From Paraburkholderia hospita (GTDB lineage Bacteria > Pseudomonadota > Gammaproteobacteria > Burkholderiales > Burkholderiaceae), in the NCBI RefSeq assembly GCF_002902965.1, contig NZ_CP026107.1:1860001-1924000 (forward strand): a DNA stretch of 64,000 nt. Direction: 5' to 3'. Position numbers and translations under genes: made by a program. Under the pieces are notes generated by a model. The model had not been told where the DNA came from. It was given only the letters and a program-made list of their open reading frames with translations, and ran no database searches. How positions within the stretch are numbered: the first letter of the stretch is position 1; every line of letters begins with the position of its first letter. Below are positions 11,718 to 19,757 of this stretch, piece after piece.

Positions 11718-12401
11718 ATGCTTCAGTTCTACTTCCACCCGACGCCCAATCCCTTCAAGGTGGCGCTTTTGCTCGAAGAGCTTGAAACGCCATTCGAGCT
11801 TTCCCCTGTCGATACCTTCAAGGGAGAACAACACGCGCCGGCATACCGGAAGATCAATCCGAACGGCAAGGTGCCAGCCATCGTCGATGACGGTGTGACC
11901 GTGTTCGATTCGCACGCGATTCTTCTGCACCTCGGCGCAAAACATGGGAAGTTCGTGCCGTCCGCAGCGTCCGAGCGTGCCGCGATGCTCTCGTGGCTCC
12001 AGTTCGTCGCGACGGGGCTGTCGCCGTTTTCGGGCCAGGCCGTGCACTTCCTGCACCATGCACCGGAACCTCTGCCGTATGCGCGCAACCGCTATCTGAA
12101 GGAAGTCGAGCGTCACTATCGCGTTCTCGATGAGCGTCTCGAGACCTCGAAGTATCTGGCCGGCGACACGTACTCGATCGCCGACATCGCGCTGTGGGGC
12201 TGGGCGAATTTTGCTGGCTATATCTTCGGCGAGAAGGGACTTAGCGACTATCCGCACGTCAAGCGTCTGGTCGATGAGATCTCGGCGCGTCCGGCGGCAG
12301 TCCGCGCGTTGGCGCTGAAAGACCGGCTCACGTTCAAGGCCGAGTTTGATGAAGAGACCCGCCGTGCGCTGTTCCCGCAGAACGCCTCGCTCACGGTCTA
12401 A
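11718..12401 (+). CDS. Glutathione S-transferase family protein (YfcG/YghU-like)
   Basis: A 227-residue GST. The thioredoxin-fold N-domain contains YFHPTPNPFKVALLLEELE (residues 4-22), the cis-proline segment NGKVPAIVDDG near 50 and the gamma-glutamyl-binding FDSHAILLHL near 63. The helical C-domain carries the N-capping motif YSIADIALWGWANF near 153. The TPNPFK start, without a conserved Ser or Cys at the usual position, resembles the Nu/YfcG class where Asn/Thr assists glutathione. AAGGA precedes the ATG by 6 bases. It probably acts with the flavin-dependent oxidoreductase that follows and under the divergent LysR regulator. Substrate not predictable. Confidence 0.9.
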   Translation: MLQFYFHPTPNPFKVALLLEELETPFELSPVDTFKGEQHAPAYRKINPNGKVPAIVDDGVTVFDSHAILLHLGAKHGKFVPSAASERAAMLSWLQFVATGLSPFSGQAVHFLHHAPEPLPYARNRYLKEVERHYRVLDERLETSKYLAGDTYSIADIALWGWANFAGYIFGEKGLSDYPHVKRLVDEISARPAAVRALALKDRLTFKAEFDEETRRALFPQNASLTV

Positions 12402-12466
12402 ACAAGCCGCGAGAACCGCCGCGCTTGCCACCTGAAATGGCGAGTGCCGGCGCGTTGCAGATCGAT

Positions 12467-12482
12467 GCTGTAGTGTTACAGC
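12467..12482. promoter_or_regulatory. Inverted repeat upstream of the luciferase-like oxidoreductase gene
   Basis: GCTGTA and TACAGC form a perfect 6-bp dyad with a 4-base spacer, 60 bases before the start of the oxidoreductase gene. It could be a regulator site or a small RNA hairpin; no partner is identified. Confidence 0.25.
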
Positions 12483-12542
12483 TTTCCTGTTCCCTGTTCT
12501 CGCGGCCGACATCGCAGATACCGGCTAACTGAATCCACAGCT

Positions 12543-13565
12543 ATGAAAAAGATTGGTTTTCTCTCTTTTGGTCACTGGGCCAATTCTCCGGGTTCACAGG
12601 CACGATCGGCAGCCGATGTACTTCTGCAATCCATCGACCTCGCCGTCGCCGCCGAAGCACTCGGCGCGGATGGTGCCTTCTTTCGCGTCCATCATTTCGC
12701 TCAACAGCTTGCGTCCCCTTTTCCCCTGCTCGCCGCGATCGGCGCCAAGACGCGCACGATCGAGATTGGAACGGGTGTCATCGACATGCGCTACGAGAAT
12801 CCGCTCTACATGGCCGAAGATGCTGGCGCAGCCGATCTGATTGCTGGTGGACGGTTGCAGCTCGGTATTAGCCGAGGCTCGGGCGAACAGGTTATCGATG
12901 GCTGGCGCCACTTCGGGTACGCGCCAAACGAAGGCGAGACGCACGCCGATCTGGCACGCCGTCACACAGAAGTGTTTTATGAAGTGCTGCGAGGTAAGGG
13001 TTTTGCACAGCCGAATCCCCGCCCCATGTTTGCCAACCCGCCGGGACTTCTACGCGTCGAGCCGCATTCCGAAGGCCTTCGCGAGCGCATCTGGTGGGGT
13101 TCGGGTTCCAACGCGACGGCCGTCTGGGCCGCGAAGATGGGCATGAACCTGCAGACCTCCACACTGAAGAACGACGAAACGGGCCGCCCGCTTCACATCC
13201 AGCAAGCCGAGCAGATCCAGGTTTACCGTGATGCATGGAAAGAGGCGGGGCATACGCGAGCGCCGCGTGTGTCTGTCAGCCGGAGTATCTTCGCTCTCGT
13301 GAATCAGCAGGACCGCATGTATTTCGGCCGGGGCACGCAGAGCAACGACACGATCGGCTTTCTCGACGACGATATCCAGAAGATCTTTGGCCGGAATTAC
13401 GCTGCGGAGCCCGATGTCCTCATCAAGGAACTGGCAAAAGACGAAGCAATCGCAGCAGCCGATACGTTGCTACTCACCGTGCCTAACCAGTTGGGCGTCG
13501 AGTACTGCGCGCACGTCATCGAATCGATTCTCACGCATGTCGCTCCCGGTCTCGGTTGGCGCTAA
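12543..13565 (+). CDS. LLM-class (luciferase-like) flavin-dependent oxidoreductase
   Basis: A 340-residue TIM-barrel protein of the bacterial luciferase-like monooxygenase family. It opens with MKKIGFLSFGHWA; LAVAAEALGADGAFFRVHHFA near residue 35 and RTIEIGTGVIDMRYENPLYMAEDAGAADL near 80 are the standard flavin-barrel signatures, and the substrate-side EGLRERIWWGSGSNATAVWAA lies near 185. Such enzymes use reduced FMN or F420 to oxidise or desulfonate small molecules; no substrate is evident. It follows the GST gene by 141 bases on the same strand and probably belongs to the same LysR-controlled unit. A hairpin follows the stop codon. Confidence 0.88.
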   Translation: MKKIGFLSFGHWANSPGSQARSAADVLLQSIDLAVAAEALGADGAFFRVHHFAQQLASPFPLLAAIGAKTRTIEIGTGVIDMRYENPLYMAEDAGAADLIAGGRLQLGISRGSGEQVIDGWRHFGYAPNEGETHADLARRHTEVFYEVLRGKGFAQPNPRPMFANPPGLLRVEPHSEGLRERIWWGSGSNATAVWAAKMGMNLQTSTLKNDETGRPLHIQQAEQIQVYRDAWKEAGHTRAPRVSVSRSIFALVNQQDRMYFGRGTQSNDTIGFLDDDIQKIFGRNYAAEPDVLIKELAKDEAIAAADTLLLTVPNQLGVEYCAHVIESILTHVAPGLGWR

Positions 13566-13576
13566 GGCGCGAAAGA

Positions 13577-13610
13577 ATCGTCAGAAACAGGTCTAGTCAT
13601 TTCTGACGAT
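13577..13610 (+). terminator. Hairpin after the luciferase-like oxidoreductase gene
   Basis: ATCGTCAGAAA (13577-13587) pairs perfectly with TTTCTGACGAT (13600-13610) around a 12-base loop, 11 bases past the stop codon. There is no U tract, so it is a weak terminator or an mRNA 3' stabiliser. Confidence 0.45.
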
Positions 13611-14111
13611 GATTGAAGATACACGCAGGCCGCGGCGCGGCGGGTTTCCGGCCAAATTAGGCAGATTTTGAGCCAGAAAAAAGACCCTGGCGCACACTTC
13701 CTTTTGCCGCAACGGCCATCAATTCGATCAGATGTTCAAGTACATCAGGTCGTAGCGGCCTCAATTTCTCAAGGCGTAAGAACCTTCACATCACTCCGAC
13801 GAGCCTTGTCCGATAAGGCGAAGTCGATGTTGAAGCACGCCCGGCGCATCGAACCCGCCCTCTCCTTTTAGCGGCTGCACACGCACAGATTCACTGTCCA
13901 GTGCAGCCGTGCAAGCCTTGCTGTTGGCTGTCATTTGTTCCTTCCGCGCAAGACTGTTTGTCCGACGTGGATATTCGACCTCCGAGTTCGTACGCCTACA
14001 TTGTGTCTATTGGAGCGGTCGGCACGAGGCGTAAAAGCCGAACAACCAACGTTCGACAACATAGGGCGGCGTGGCACGGACAGCGCCCGCAGCCCTCGAT
14101 AGGAGCATGTA
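13611..14111. other. 500-base region without a recognisable gene
   Basis: Short open frames exist here on the plus strand but none has family-like composition, a ribosome site or a neighbour relationship. Base composition is less GC-biased than the flanking genes. The last 100 bases hold the leader of the mmsA-type gene, with AGGAG just before its ATG. Nothing else is supported. Confidence 0.6.
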
Positions 14112-15629
14112 ATGAGCGAAGCAGATAAAAGCGCTGTGCGCGAGTTGAGTCATTTCATCGACGGTCAGCGCGCCGCTGGTGCGGGCCAGCGGTTTGGCGA
14201 GGTATTCGATCCGGCGCAAGGCCGGGTGACGGCCCGCGTGCCCGTCGCAACATCCGCTGAAGTCGAAGCCGCCGTCGCGGCCGCGAAAGCCGCGTTCCCG
14301 GCATGGAGCGAAACCGCACCGCTCAAACGCGCCCGTTTGATGTTCAAGTTCAAGGAACTGCTCGAGGCGCACGCGGACGAACTCGCCGAACTCATCACGC
14401 GCGACCACGGCAAACTGTTTGAGGACGCAAAGGGCGAAGTGGTGCGCGGCATCGAAATCGTCGAATTCGCGTGCGGCATCCCGCAGTTGCTCAAGACAGA
14501 CTTCACTGATTCAGTCAGCGGCGGCATCGACAACTGGAATCTGCGTCAGCCCATCGGCGTGGCCGCTGGCGTCACGCCGTTCAATTTTCCGATGGTGGTG
14601 CCCTGCTGGATGTTCGTGATGGCGGCCGCGTGCGGCAACACGTTCATTCTTAAACCTTCGGAGCGCACGCCGTCAGCATCGATCCGGCTTGCCGAGTTGT
14701 TCATCGAAGCTGGCTTTCCCAAAGGCGTGTTCAATGTCGTGCATGGCGACAAGACCGTCGTCGATGCGCTGATCGCACACCCCGATGTGGCCGCGATGTC
14801 TGTCGTTGGCTCGACACCCGTCGCTGAATACATCTACAGCGAAAGCGCCAAGCGCGGCAAGCGCGTGCAGGCGCTGGGCAGTGCGAAAAACCATCTGGTC
14901 GTGATGCCTGATGCCAATCTCGATCAAGCGGTCGATGCTCTGATCTCGTCGGCATATGGTTCGGCGGGCGAGCGCTGCATGGCAACGTCCGTCGCGGTGG
15001 CAGTGGGAAGTATCGGCGATGAACTGATCGAGCGTCTCGCGCCGCGCGTGCGTTCGCTCAGGATCGGCGGCGGCATGGAGCCCGATCTGGACATGGGACC
15101 GCTCATCAGCGCCGCGCATCGCACCAAGGTAACGGGCTATATCGAGGCGGGCGTCGCGGCGGGTGCCAGGCTCGTCGTCGATGGTCGCGGCCATACCGTA
15201 TCCGGCCATGAGGAAGGCTTCTTTCTCGGCGGCTCGCTCTTCGACGACGTGAAGGCCGATATGAGCATCTATCGGGAAGAGATTTTCGGACCGGTCCTCT
15301 CGGTTGTCCGCGTGCCCGATCTCGCCAGTGCGATCGCGCTCGTCAACGCGCACGAACTGGGGAACTGCGTATCGCTCTTCACATCCGACGGCGCCGCTGC
15401 ACGCGCGTTCTCCCGGCAGATTCAGATTGGCATGGTGGGCATCAACATCCCGAGTCCGGTGCCGCCGGCGTGGCATTCGTTCGGTGGCTGGAAGCGGTCG
15501 CTGTTCGGCGATCATCACGCGTATGGCGAAGAAGCTGTGCGCTTTTACACGCACTACAAGAGCGTGATGCAGCGCTGGCCGGATAGCATCGCCACAGGTG
15601 TCGAATTCACGATGCCAGCAGCGAAGTAA
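14112..15629 (+). CDS. mmsA: CoA-acylating methylmalonate-semialdehyde dehydrogenase
   Basis: A 505-residue aldehyde dehydrogenase of the MMSDH/IolA subfamily, which converts methylmalonate semialdehyde (or malonate semialdehyde) plus CoA and NAD to propionyl-CoA (acetyl-CoA) and CO2. Catalytic Cys289 lies in [11 protein letters not shown] and Asn158 in TPFNFP. The subfamily marks are the GSAKNH segment at 256-261, where ordinary ALDHs carry the general-base Glu, and [16 protein letters not shown] near 390. Length is normal. AGGAG precedes the ATG by 7 bases. It stands alone: no mmsB follows, only an AraC-type remnant on the other strand. It would feed propionyl-CoA from valine, beta-alanine or inositol breakdown. 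Confidence 0.93.
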   Translation: MSEADKSAVRELSHFIDGQRAAGAGQRFGEVFDPAQGRVTARVPVATSAEVEAAVAAAKAAFPAWSETAPLKRARLMFKFKELLEAHADELAELITRDHGKLFEDAKGEVVRGIEIVEFACGIPQLLKTDFTDSVSGGIDNWNLRQPIGVAAGVTPFNFPMVVPCWMFVMAAACGNTFILKPSERTPSASIRLAELFIEAGFPKGVFNVVHGDKTVVDALIAHPDVAAMSVVGSTPVAEYIYSESAKRGKRVQALGSAKNHLVVMPDANLDQAVDALISSAYGSAGERCMATSVAVAVGSIGDELIERLAPRVRSLRIGGGMEPDLDMGPLISAAHRTKVTGYIEAGVAAGARLVVDGRGHTVSGHEEGFFLGGSLFDDVKADMSIYREEIFGPVLSVVRVPDLASAIALVNAHELGNCVSLFTSDGAAARAFSRQIQIGMVGINIPSPVPPAWHSFGGWKRSLFGDHHAYGEEAVRFYTHYKSVMQRWPDSIATGVEFTMPAAK

Positions 15630-15640
15630 ATCGGAGCGTC

Positions 15641-15672
15641 GCAGCGGGCATGGTCGGTTTCGTGCCCGCTGC
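15641..15672 (+). terminator. Terminator hairpin of the mmsA gene
   Basis: GCAGCGGGCA (15641-15650) pairs perfectly with TGCCCGCTGC (15663-15672), 12 bases past the mmsA stop codon, followed by GCTTT. It sits between mmsA and the end of the AraC-type remnant on the other strand. Confidence 0.6.
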
Positions 15673-15676
15673 GCTT

Positions 15677-15841
15677 TCAAAGCTGGAACGACTGACGTTG
15701 CAGCCCGCTGGCAACGAGCGCGATATGACAGTCCAGATGATAGTGCGGCTCAAAGCGAAACTCGGCGAACCGGGCTGTGCTAAGGATCAAACCGGGAATG
15801 TCAGCTAAGTGACTGTACTTGACTTCTTCGGACACGCTCAC
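15677..15841 (-). pseudogene. AraC-family regulator remnant (N-terminal cupin fragment only)
   Basis: About 54 codons on the minus strand match the start of AraC-type regulators with an arabinose-binding-like cupin: IPGLILSTARFAEFRFEPHY followed by HLDCHIALVASGLQRQSF, where RFxxHxFxPHxHxxxxIGLVxSGxQRxxF is the family pattern. The frame then stops; the rest of the cupin and the whole HTH domain are missing and no continuation appears in other frames before the mmsA terminator. The open frame extends upstream to 15925 but without family-like sequence; GTG codons at 15841 and 15835 are possible original starts. Likely a decayed regulator of mmsA. Identification is by pattern memory, not alignment. 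Confidence 0.5.
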
Positions 15842-16095
15842 CCCCCATTCACCGTCGCCACCGCAGCCGCCAACACCAGAACGATCAATCAACCGTCGAT
15901 CGCGCGTCGCAAATGCGCGATGCATTGCGGCATGCGGTCGGTTCTAAGTCGAGCATCACGAATGAGTATACCGGGTCCCTCAACCCGGCCAATTTCCATC
16001 CAGCATGGCATCCAATCGCCAAGGTAAGGCTCTACAGTCGAGAACGACGTCCAAATTGAATTCCAAACGGAATATGCTTCAAAAGGTATATGTTG
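15842..16095. other. Intergenic stretch, no gene recognised
   Basis: Between the AraC-type remnant and the promoter at 16096 I find no open frame with gene-like composition on either strand. The sequence becomes noticeably AT-richer toward 16030-16150. Confidence 0.5.
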
Positions 16096-16124
16096 TTGAC
16101 GACGGATAATCGTACGTTTAAGTT
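16096..16124 (+). promoter_or_regulatory. Candidate promoter for the 82-residue small protein
   Basis: TTGACG (16096-16101) and TAAGTT (16119-16124) with 17-base spacing lie in an AT-rich patch; transcription would begin about 23 bases before the GTG start at 16154. Confidence 0.4.
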
Positions 16125-16153
16125 TCTGCTTTGCAATTAAAAAAATCTACAAA

Positions 16154-16402
16154 GTGGCTTCAGCTCAATACGATGAAAGGCGACCTGTTTCCGTCACGCT
16201 CGCCGGTATTACGCACACGGGTTCATATCGGGTGCTCGAAGGAACCGTCATCGTCTATTCAGGTGCGGATATCCGGTCCGCCCAGTGCGGAATGGATCGT
16301 CCGGAGACAGTTGCTCGTTGGGTATTGCTCGACATGTGCAAGAAAGCCGAGGCGAAGAAGCGCAAAGACGACAGCGGACGCAACCAGTTGCGCCCCGCTT
16401 GA
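16154..16402 (+). CDS. Small conserved hypothetical protein
   Basis: An 82-residue protein with a GTG start. The core RPVSVTLAGITHTGSYRVLEG then TVIVYSGADIRSAQCGM followed by ETVARWVLLDMCKKAE resembles a family of tiny beta-proteobacterial proteins that begin with a beta hairpin of the type xVTxxGxxYxGxYxVxxGxIxV and end in a helix. No ribosome site is visible upstream of the GTG, only an AT-rich leader. The gene converges on the MFS gene at 16415 with 12 bases between stops. Function unknown. Confidence 0.6.
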   Translation: MASAQYDERRPVSVTLAGITHTGSYRVLEGTVIVYSGADIRSAQCGMDRPETVARWVLLDMCKKAEAKKRKDDSGRNQLRPA

Positions 16403-16414
16403 GCCAGGCGGTTG

Positions 16415-17590
16415 CTACGCTTTTGCCGAAAGCGCATCAACACGCCCCCGGTCGCCCAAGAATGCGAGCGTGAGAGCCGTCAGGCCGCATAGCGCGATCA
16501 GTGCCAGTAGCGCGTCCTTGCCGGCGTGCACCAATACCCACCCGCCCACAGACGGAAAGCCGAACACCCCGACGAAGTACGCCGCAACGAACCATGTCAG
16601 TGCGGCGCGACGATGCATGGCGGCGGAATCGTTGACCGCCTGGGTCTGGATGACCGGATAGGCAAGCCCGTATCCTGTGCCAAGCAGGACGGCTGCCGCT
16701 GGATGAGCCGATACATGGTACGGCACCGCGAACATCGCTGCGATGCCCAGCACCATCATGACGAGCAGCACCTTCGTTGCAGTTTCGCGGCGCAAATTGA
16801 TGACCAGTCGGGAAAATGTCCAGCGTACGGTCACGACGGTTATCGCGTACAGACTGAAGAAGGTGGTTGCTTGCGCATGCGTTCCCTGCACCAGCGACAT
16901 CTGAAACGTCATCAAGCCTGAGAAGACGCAGGCGCCCAGCGCGACCATGATGATCGGGTACATCGCACGCGTTCGCGCAATTGCGCCGATACCACGCCAC
17001 CATCTGTCCTGTACCGGCGGCACGGACGAAAGGGGCGACAACCGGGCGAACATTTCCAGTATCACCGACGCGACCACACAAAGGCCGCTGACCGTATAGA
17101 GCACACTGCTGAGCGACCAGTGCAACGAATGTATGGCGACGCCCGCCAGCGCCGGGCAGCCGCCGATTCCCGCCATCTGGAAAGTGCCAAAGCGCAGAAA
17201 CCAGTAACCCCGGTCCGAATCATTGGTTCGCTCGGCGAGCGACATCGGCGCCGCGAGATAGAACGCGCCCCAGCCTAAACCCACGAGAAACGCTGGAATC
17301 GCATCGAGCACGCTGACGCGCTCGATCACTGCGAAACCCGCGACGCCCATGCCCACGCATAACGCCGCAAGCGAGGCCATCCGCGCCGCGCCGACGCGGT
17401 GATGCGAAAGCCAGCCAACAAGCGGAACGCCGACAAAGGTACCCACCATCGCACCTACGAGCGTGAGCCCGGTGTCGACGTCATTGCCGCCGATGTACCT
17501 GAAGCGCATCGAAAGAAGAAAGGTCCCGCCGTATCCTGCCGCCGTGAGCAGGGTACCAACGAGAACGAGAAAGCCAATGAATGGACGCAT
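16415..17590 (-). CDS. MFS transporter, YbfB/YjiJ family
   Basis: A 391-residue 12-helix major facilitator. The ATG at 17590 gives MRPFIGFLVLVGTLLTAAGYGGTFLLSMRF, a first helix starting right at the N-terminus; the longer frame adds 25 polar residues. YbfB/YjiJ marks are the AGYGG segment in helix 1, GWGAFYLAAPMSLAER in mid-protein and TGYGLAYPVIQTQAVND in helix 10. It lies 126 bases downstream of the anthranilate dioxygenase reductase gene on the same strand, so it may be co-transcribed and import anthranilate or a related aromatic acid; that role is inferred only from position. Confidence 0.85.
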   Translation of the reverse strand: MRPFIGFLVLVGTLLTAAGYGGTFLLSMRFRYIGGNDVDTGLTLVGAMVGTFVGVPLVGWLSHHRVGAARMASLAALCVGMGVAGFAVIERVSVLDAIPAFLVGLGWGAFYLAAPMSLAERTNDSDRGYWFLRFGTFQMAGIGGCPALAGVAIHSLHWSLSSVLYTVSGLCVVASVILEMFARLSPLSSVPPVQDRWWRGIGAIARTRAMYPIIMVALGACVFSGLMTFQMSLVQGTHAQATTFFSLYAITVVTVRWTFSRLVINLRRETATKVLLVMMVLGIAAMFAVPYHVSAHPAAAVLLGTGYGLAYPVIQTQAVNDSAAMHRRAALTWFVAAYFVGVFGFPSVGGWVLVHAGKDALLALIALCGLTALTLAFLGDRGRVDALSAKA

Positions 17591-17715
17591 GAAAGAGAGG
17601 GCCGGGTGACCAGTAACAATCGGGCAGTCGTCAATCGCAGGAGCGAGTATGTACCATCGCGGCATCGGACTGCCTGGATGCTACGGCACACGCCAGCGAT
17701 TCTCGACGGTCCGCG

Positions 17716-18933
17716 TCACAGCAACGACCGCAGTGAAACAGATGAATCCGCGAGCCGCGCTTCGTCCATGATGGCACCTGCCGAAATCAACCGCCTGCAT
17801 GCGCCGATCTCGCGTCCCGCATTGACGGCAATCGCCGCCCTCATCCGCGTCGTGTCGTCCAGCGCCATGACACAGAACGAACCGGTGACAGCGTCCCCAC
17901 GGGTGACGAGACGATGCTGCGGCTCCACGATGCCCAGCGTCTGCACATTGCAGTCGAACTGATCGGACCAGAGCCACGGCAGCTCTGCGTATATCGCACG
18001 ACCGCCTAGCATGTTCTCCGCCGCGACGACGGGCTGGTTCTCTGCCACCTGCCAGGATTCGATCCTGACACTGCGGCCAAGCAACGGATTGGCGTGCATC
18101 GTCACCTCGCCTGCCGCGAAGATCGCAGGGTCGCTGGTACGGCACTGCTCATCGACCACGACGCCGTTGCGGACTTCAAGCCCGCAGGCTTCCGCGAGTT
18201 CGACGTTCGGCACGACGCCGATTCCGACTACGACGACATCCGCACTGATGGCGCCCGCATCGCTCTGGATGGATGCACATCCGTTCTCGTACGCGATTGC
18301 AGCCGGCATCGTGCCGAGACGCAGTTCGACGCCGTTTCGCTCGTGCAAAGCCGCAATGTGTTGTGCCACGCTCTCCGGCAGCGCGCGTTGCAGCAGCGCC
18401 GGCGCAGGCTCGATCACCGTCGCCCTGCAGCCTGCCTGGGTCGCGGCGGCGGCCACTTCGAGCCCGATAAAGCCGCCGCCCAGGATAGCAACACGCTTGC
18501 CCGGCGAAAGAACGGCGCGCAGCGCCCGCGCGTCGGCGAGCGTGCGGACATAGTGCAGTTGCACGCGTTCATCCACAGGGCCGCTGAACCGGCGCACACG
18601 CGACCCCGTCGCGAGCAGCAGCCTGTCATAGCCGACATCGCTGCCATCGCGCAGCCGCACGCATGCCCGCGTCCGGTCGATTTCGACGACGGCAGACGAC
18701 AGACGCAAATCGATCCGCTGCGCCGCATACCAGTCATGCTGCCGGATGAAAGCCTTCCGCTCGCCTTCTTCGGAGGTCAGCGCGTCTTTCGACAATACCG
18801 GGCGGTCATACGGCGCATGCGGTTCGTCGCCGAACATGACGATGTCCACGTCCGCGTTCATTGCGCGCAGCGTCTCCGCCGCGCGCCGTGCCGCATGCCC
18901 CGCACCCACGATCACGTGCCGTTCATTCGACAT
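17716..18933 (-). CDS. andAa: Ferredoxin reductase component of anthranilate 1,2-dioxygenase
   Basis: A 405-residue class of NADH:ferredoxin oxidoreductase (BphA4/RHO reductase type). FAD site HVIVGAGHAARRAAETLR at residues 6-23, DRPVLSKDAL near 44, NAD site VAILGGGFIGLEVAAAA near 145-161 and the second FAD site ATGSRVRRF and DPAIFAAGEV near 260. The start at 18933 overlaps the ferredoxin gene stop by 11 bases. It passes electrons from NADH to the Rieske ferredoxin, which feeds the oxygenase. Gene order large-small-ferredoxin-reductase equals andAcAdAbAa of Burkholderia cepacia DBO1, on which the symbol rests. Confidence 0.85.
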   Translation of the reverse strand: MSNERHVIVGAGHAARRAAETLRAMNADVDIVMFGDEPHAPYDRPVLSKDALTSEEGERKAFIRQHDWYAAQRIDLRLSSAVVEIDRTRACVRLRDGSDVGYDRLLLATGSRVRRFSGPVDERVQLHYVRTLADARALRAVLSPGKRVAILGGGFIGLEVAAAATQAGCRATVIEPAPALLQRALPESVAQHIAALHERNGVELRLGTMPAAIAYENGCASIQSDAGAISADVVVVGIGVVPNVELAEACGLEVRNGVVVDEQCRTSDPAIFAAGEVTMHANPLLGRSVRIESWQVAENQPVVAAENMLGGRAIYAELPWLWSDQFDCNVQTLGIVEPQHRLVTRGDAVTGSFCVMALDDTTRMRAAIAVNAGREIGACRRLISAGAIMDEARLADSSVSLRSLL

Positions 18934-19246
18934 TGACTTCCACCCTCGCCTCGACGATACGGATCGGGAATGCGCGCACCGCCTCCGTGATGGGCGCGCA
19001 ACGCGCCGCACCCGTGCGGATGTCGATCAGCCCCTGATGCAGCGGACATTCGACGCAGCCGTCTTCCACATACCCTTCCGAGAGCCGCGCATGTCCGTGC
19101 GTGCAGAGATCGTTCAACGCGAACACCTCGTCGCCGATACGAAACACCGCAATCTGACGATCGCCTGCGAACACGGCCGCCGGCTCGCCTTCGGCAAAGT
19201 CATCGAGCGTGCCGATGGTCTGCCAGTTGTCAATCTTCGCTTCCAT
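18923..19246 (-). CDS. andAb: Rieske [2Fe-2S] ferredoxin component of anthranilate 1,2-dioxygenase
   Basis: A 107-residue Rieske ferredoxin. The cluster ligands are Cys48-x-His50 (LCTHGHA) and Cys67-x2-His70 (ECPLHQG), preceded by the FRIGDEVFALND strand; the C-terminus FPIRIVEARVEVNVE is the usual last strand. Small soluble electron carrier between the reductase and the oxygenase alpha subunit. It sits 9 bases after the small-subunit gene and overlaps the reductase gene by 11 bases, indicating one translationally coupled operon. Confidence 0.88.
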   Translation of the reverse strand: MEAKIDNWQTIGTLDDFAEGEPAAVFAGDRQIAVFRIGDEVFALNDLCTHGHARLSEGYVEDGCVECPLHQGLIDIRTGAARCAPITEAVRAFPIRIVEARVEVNVE

Positions 19247-19255
19247 GTCCGCTCC

Positions 19256-19747
19256 TCAGATCGGCGTTGCGAGCAGCGTCTGCACGCGCGACGTGTCATA
19301 CACCACCCGCTTGCTTCGGTAGCGCAGCCCATCCGCCGTCCGCACGACGCGGTCGTAGTACTTGCCCGCCTGATACACATTCGACTCGCCGTTCGCCAGC
19401 GTCTGGACCACGACATAGCTGCTTTCGGTTTCGATCACGTCGTCCTGGTCGCTCGTGATCGTCAGGCCCGATGTCATGTGCCGGTATGTGTGCTCCTCGA
19501 AAATGTTGGCGTGACGCAGCGACACGACGCGATCGCGCAGCATCTTCTGGTTCGTGCAATGAATGATGCCGACGGGTAAGCCCATATCCGCATTCTCTTT
19601 CGGCACGATCTCGTACAGGCAGTCTTCCGTAAAGAGCGTCGGCCACGCTTCGAGCCTGTCGTTGTCGAGATTGCTGATGTACTGGTTCTGCAGCATGTTC
19701 AACTCGAACCAAAGCTTCATCTGATCCTTCATCTGATCCATTTGCAT
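19256..19747 (-). CDS. andAd: Anthranilate 1,2-dioxygenase small (beta) subunit
   Basis: A 163-residue protein of the ring-hydroxylating dioxygenase beta-subunit family (NTF2-like fold). Characteristic segments are LQNQYISNLDNDRLEAWPTLF with TEDCLYEIVPKEN, the LRDRVVSLRHANIFEEHTYRH region near 70-90, and VYQAGKYYDRVVRTADGLRY near 125-145. It has a structural role in the alpha3beta3 oxygenase. It starts 10 bases after the large-subunit stop. The closest functional alternatives are salicylate 5-hydroxylase beta subunits (NagH), but those operons have a different gene order. Confidence 0.85.
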   Translation of the reverse strand: MQMDQMKDQMKLWFELNMLQNQYISNLDNDRLEAWPTLFTEDCLYEIVPKENADMGLPVGIIHCTNQKMLRDRVVSLRHANIFEEHTYRHMTSGLTITSDQDDVIETESSYVVVQTLANGESNVYQAGKYYDRVVRTADGLRYRSKRVVYDTSRVQTLLATPI

Positions 19748-19757
19748 GTCCTTTTTC

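Noticed and set aside
13668..14128. Short plus-strand frames upstream of mmsA
   Set aside because: No homology-like pattern, no ribosome site, weak codon bias; the region is treated as non-coding.
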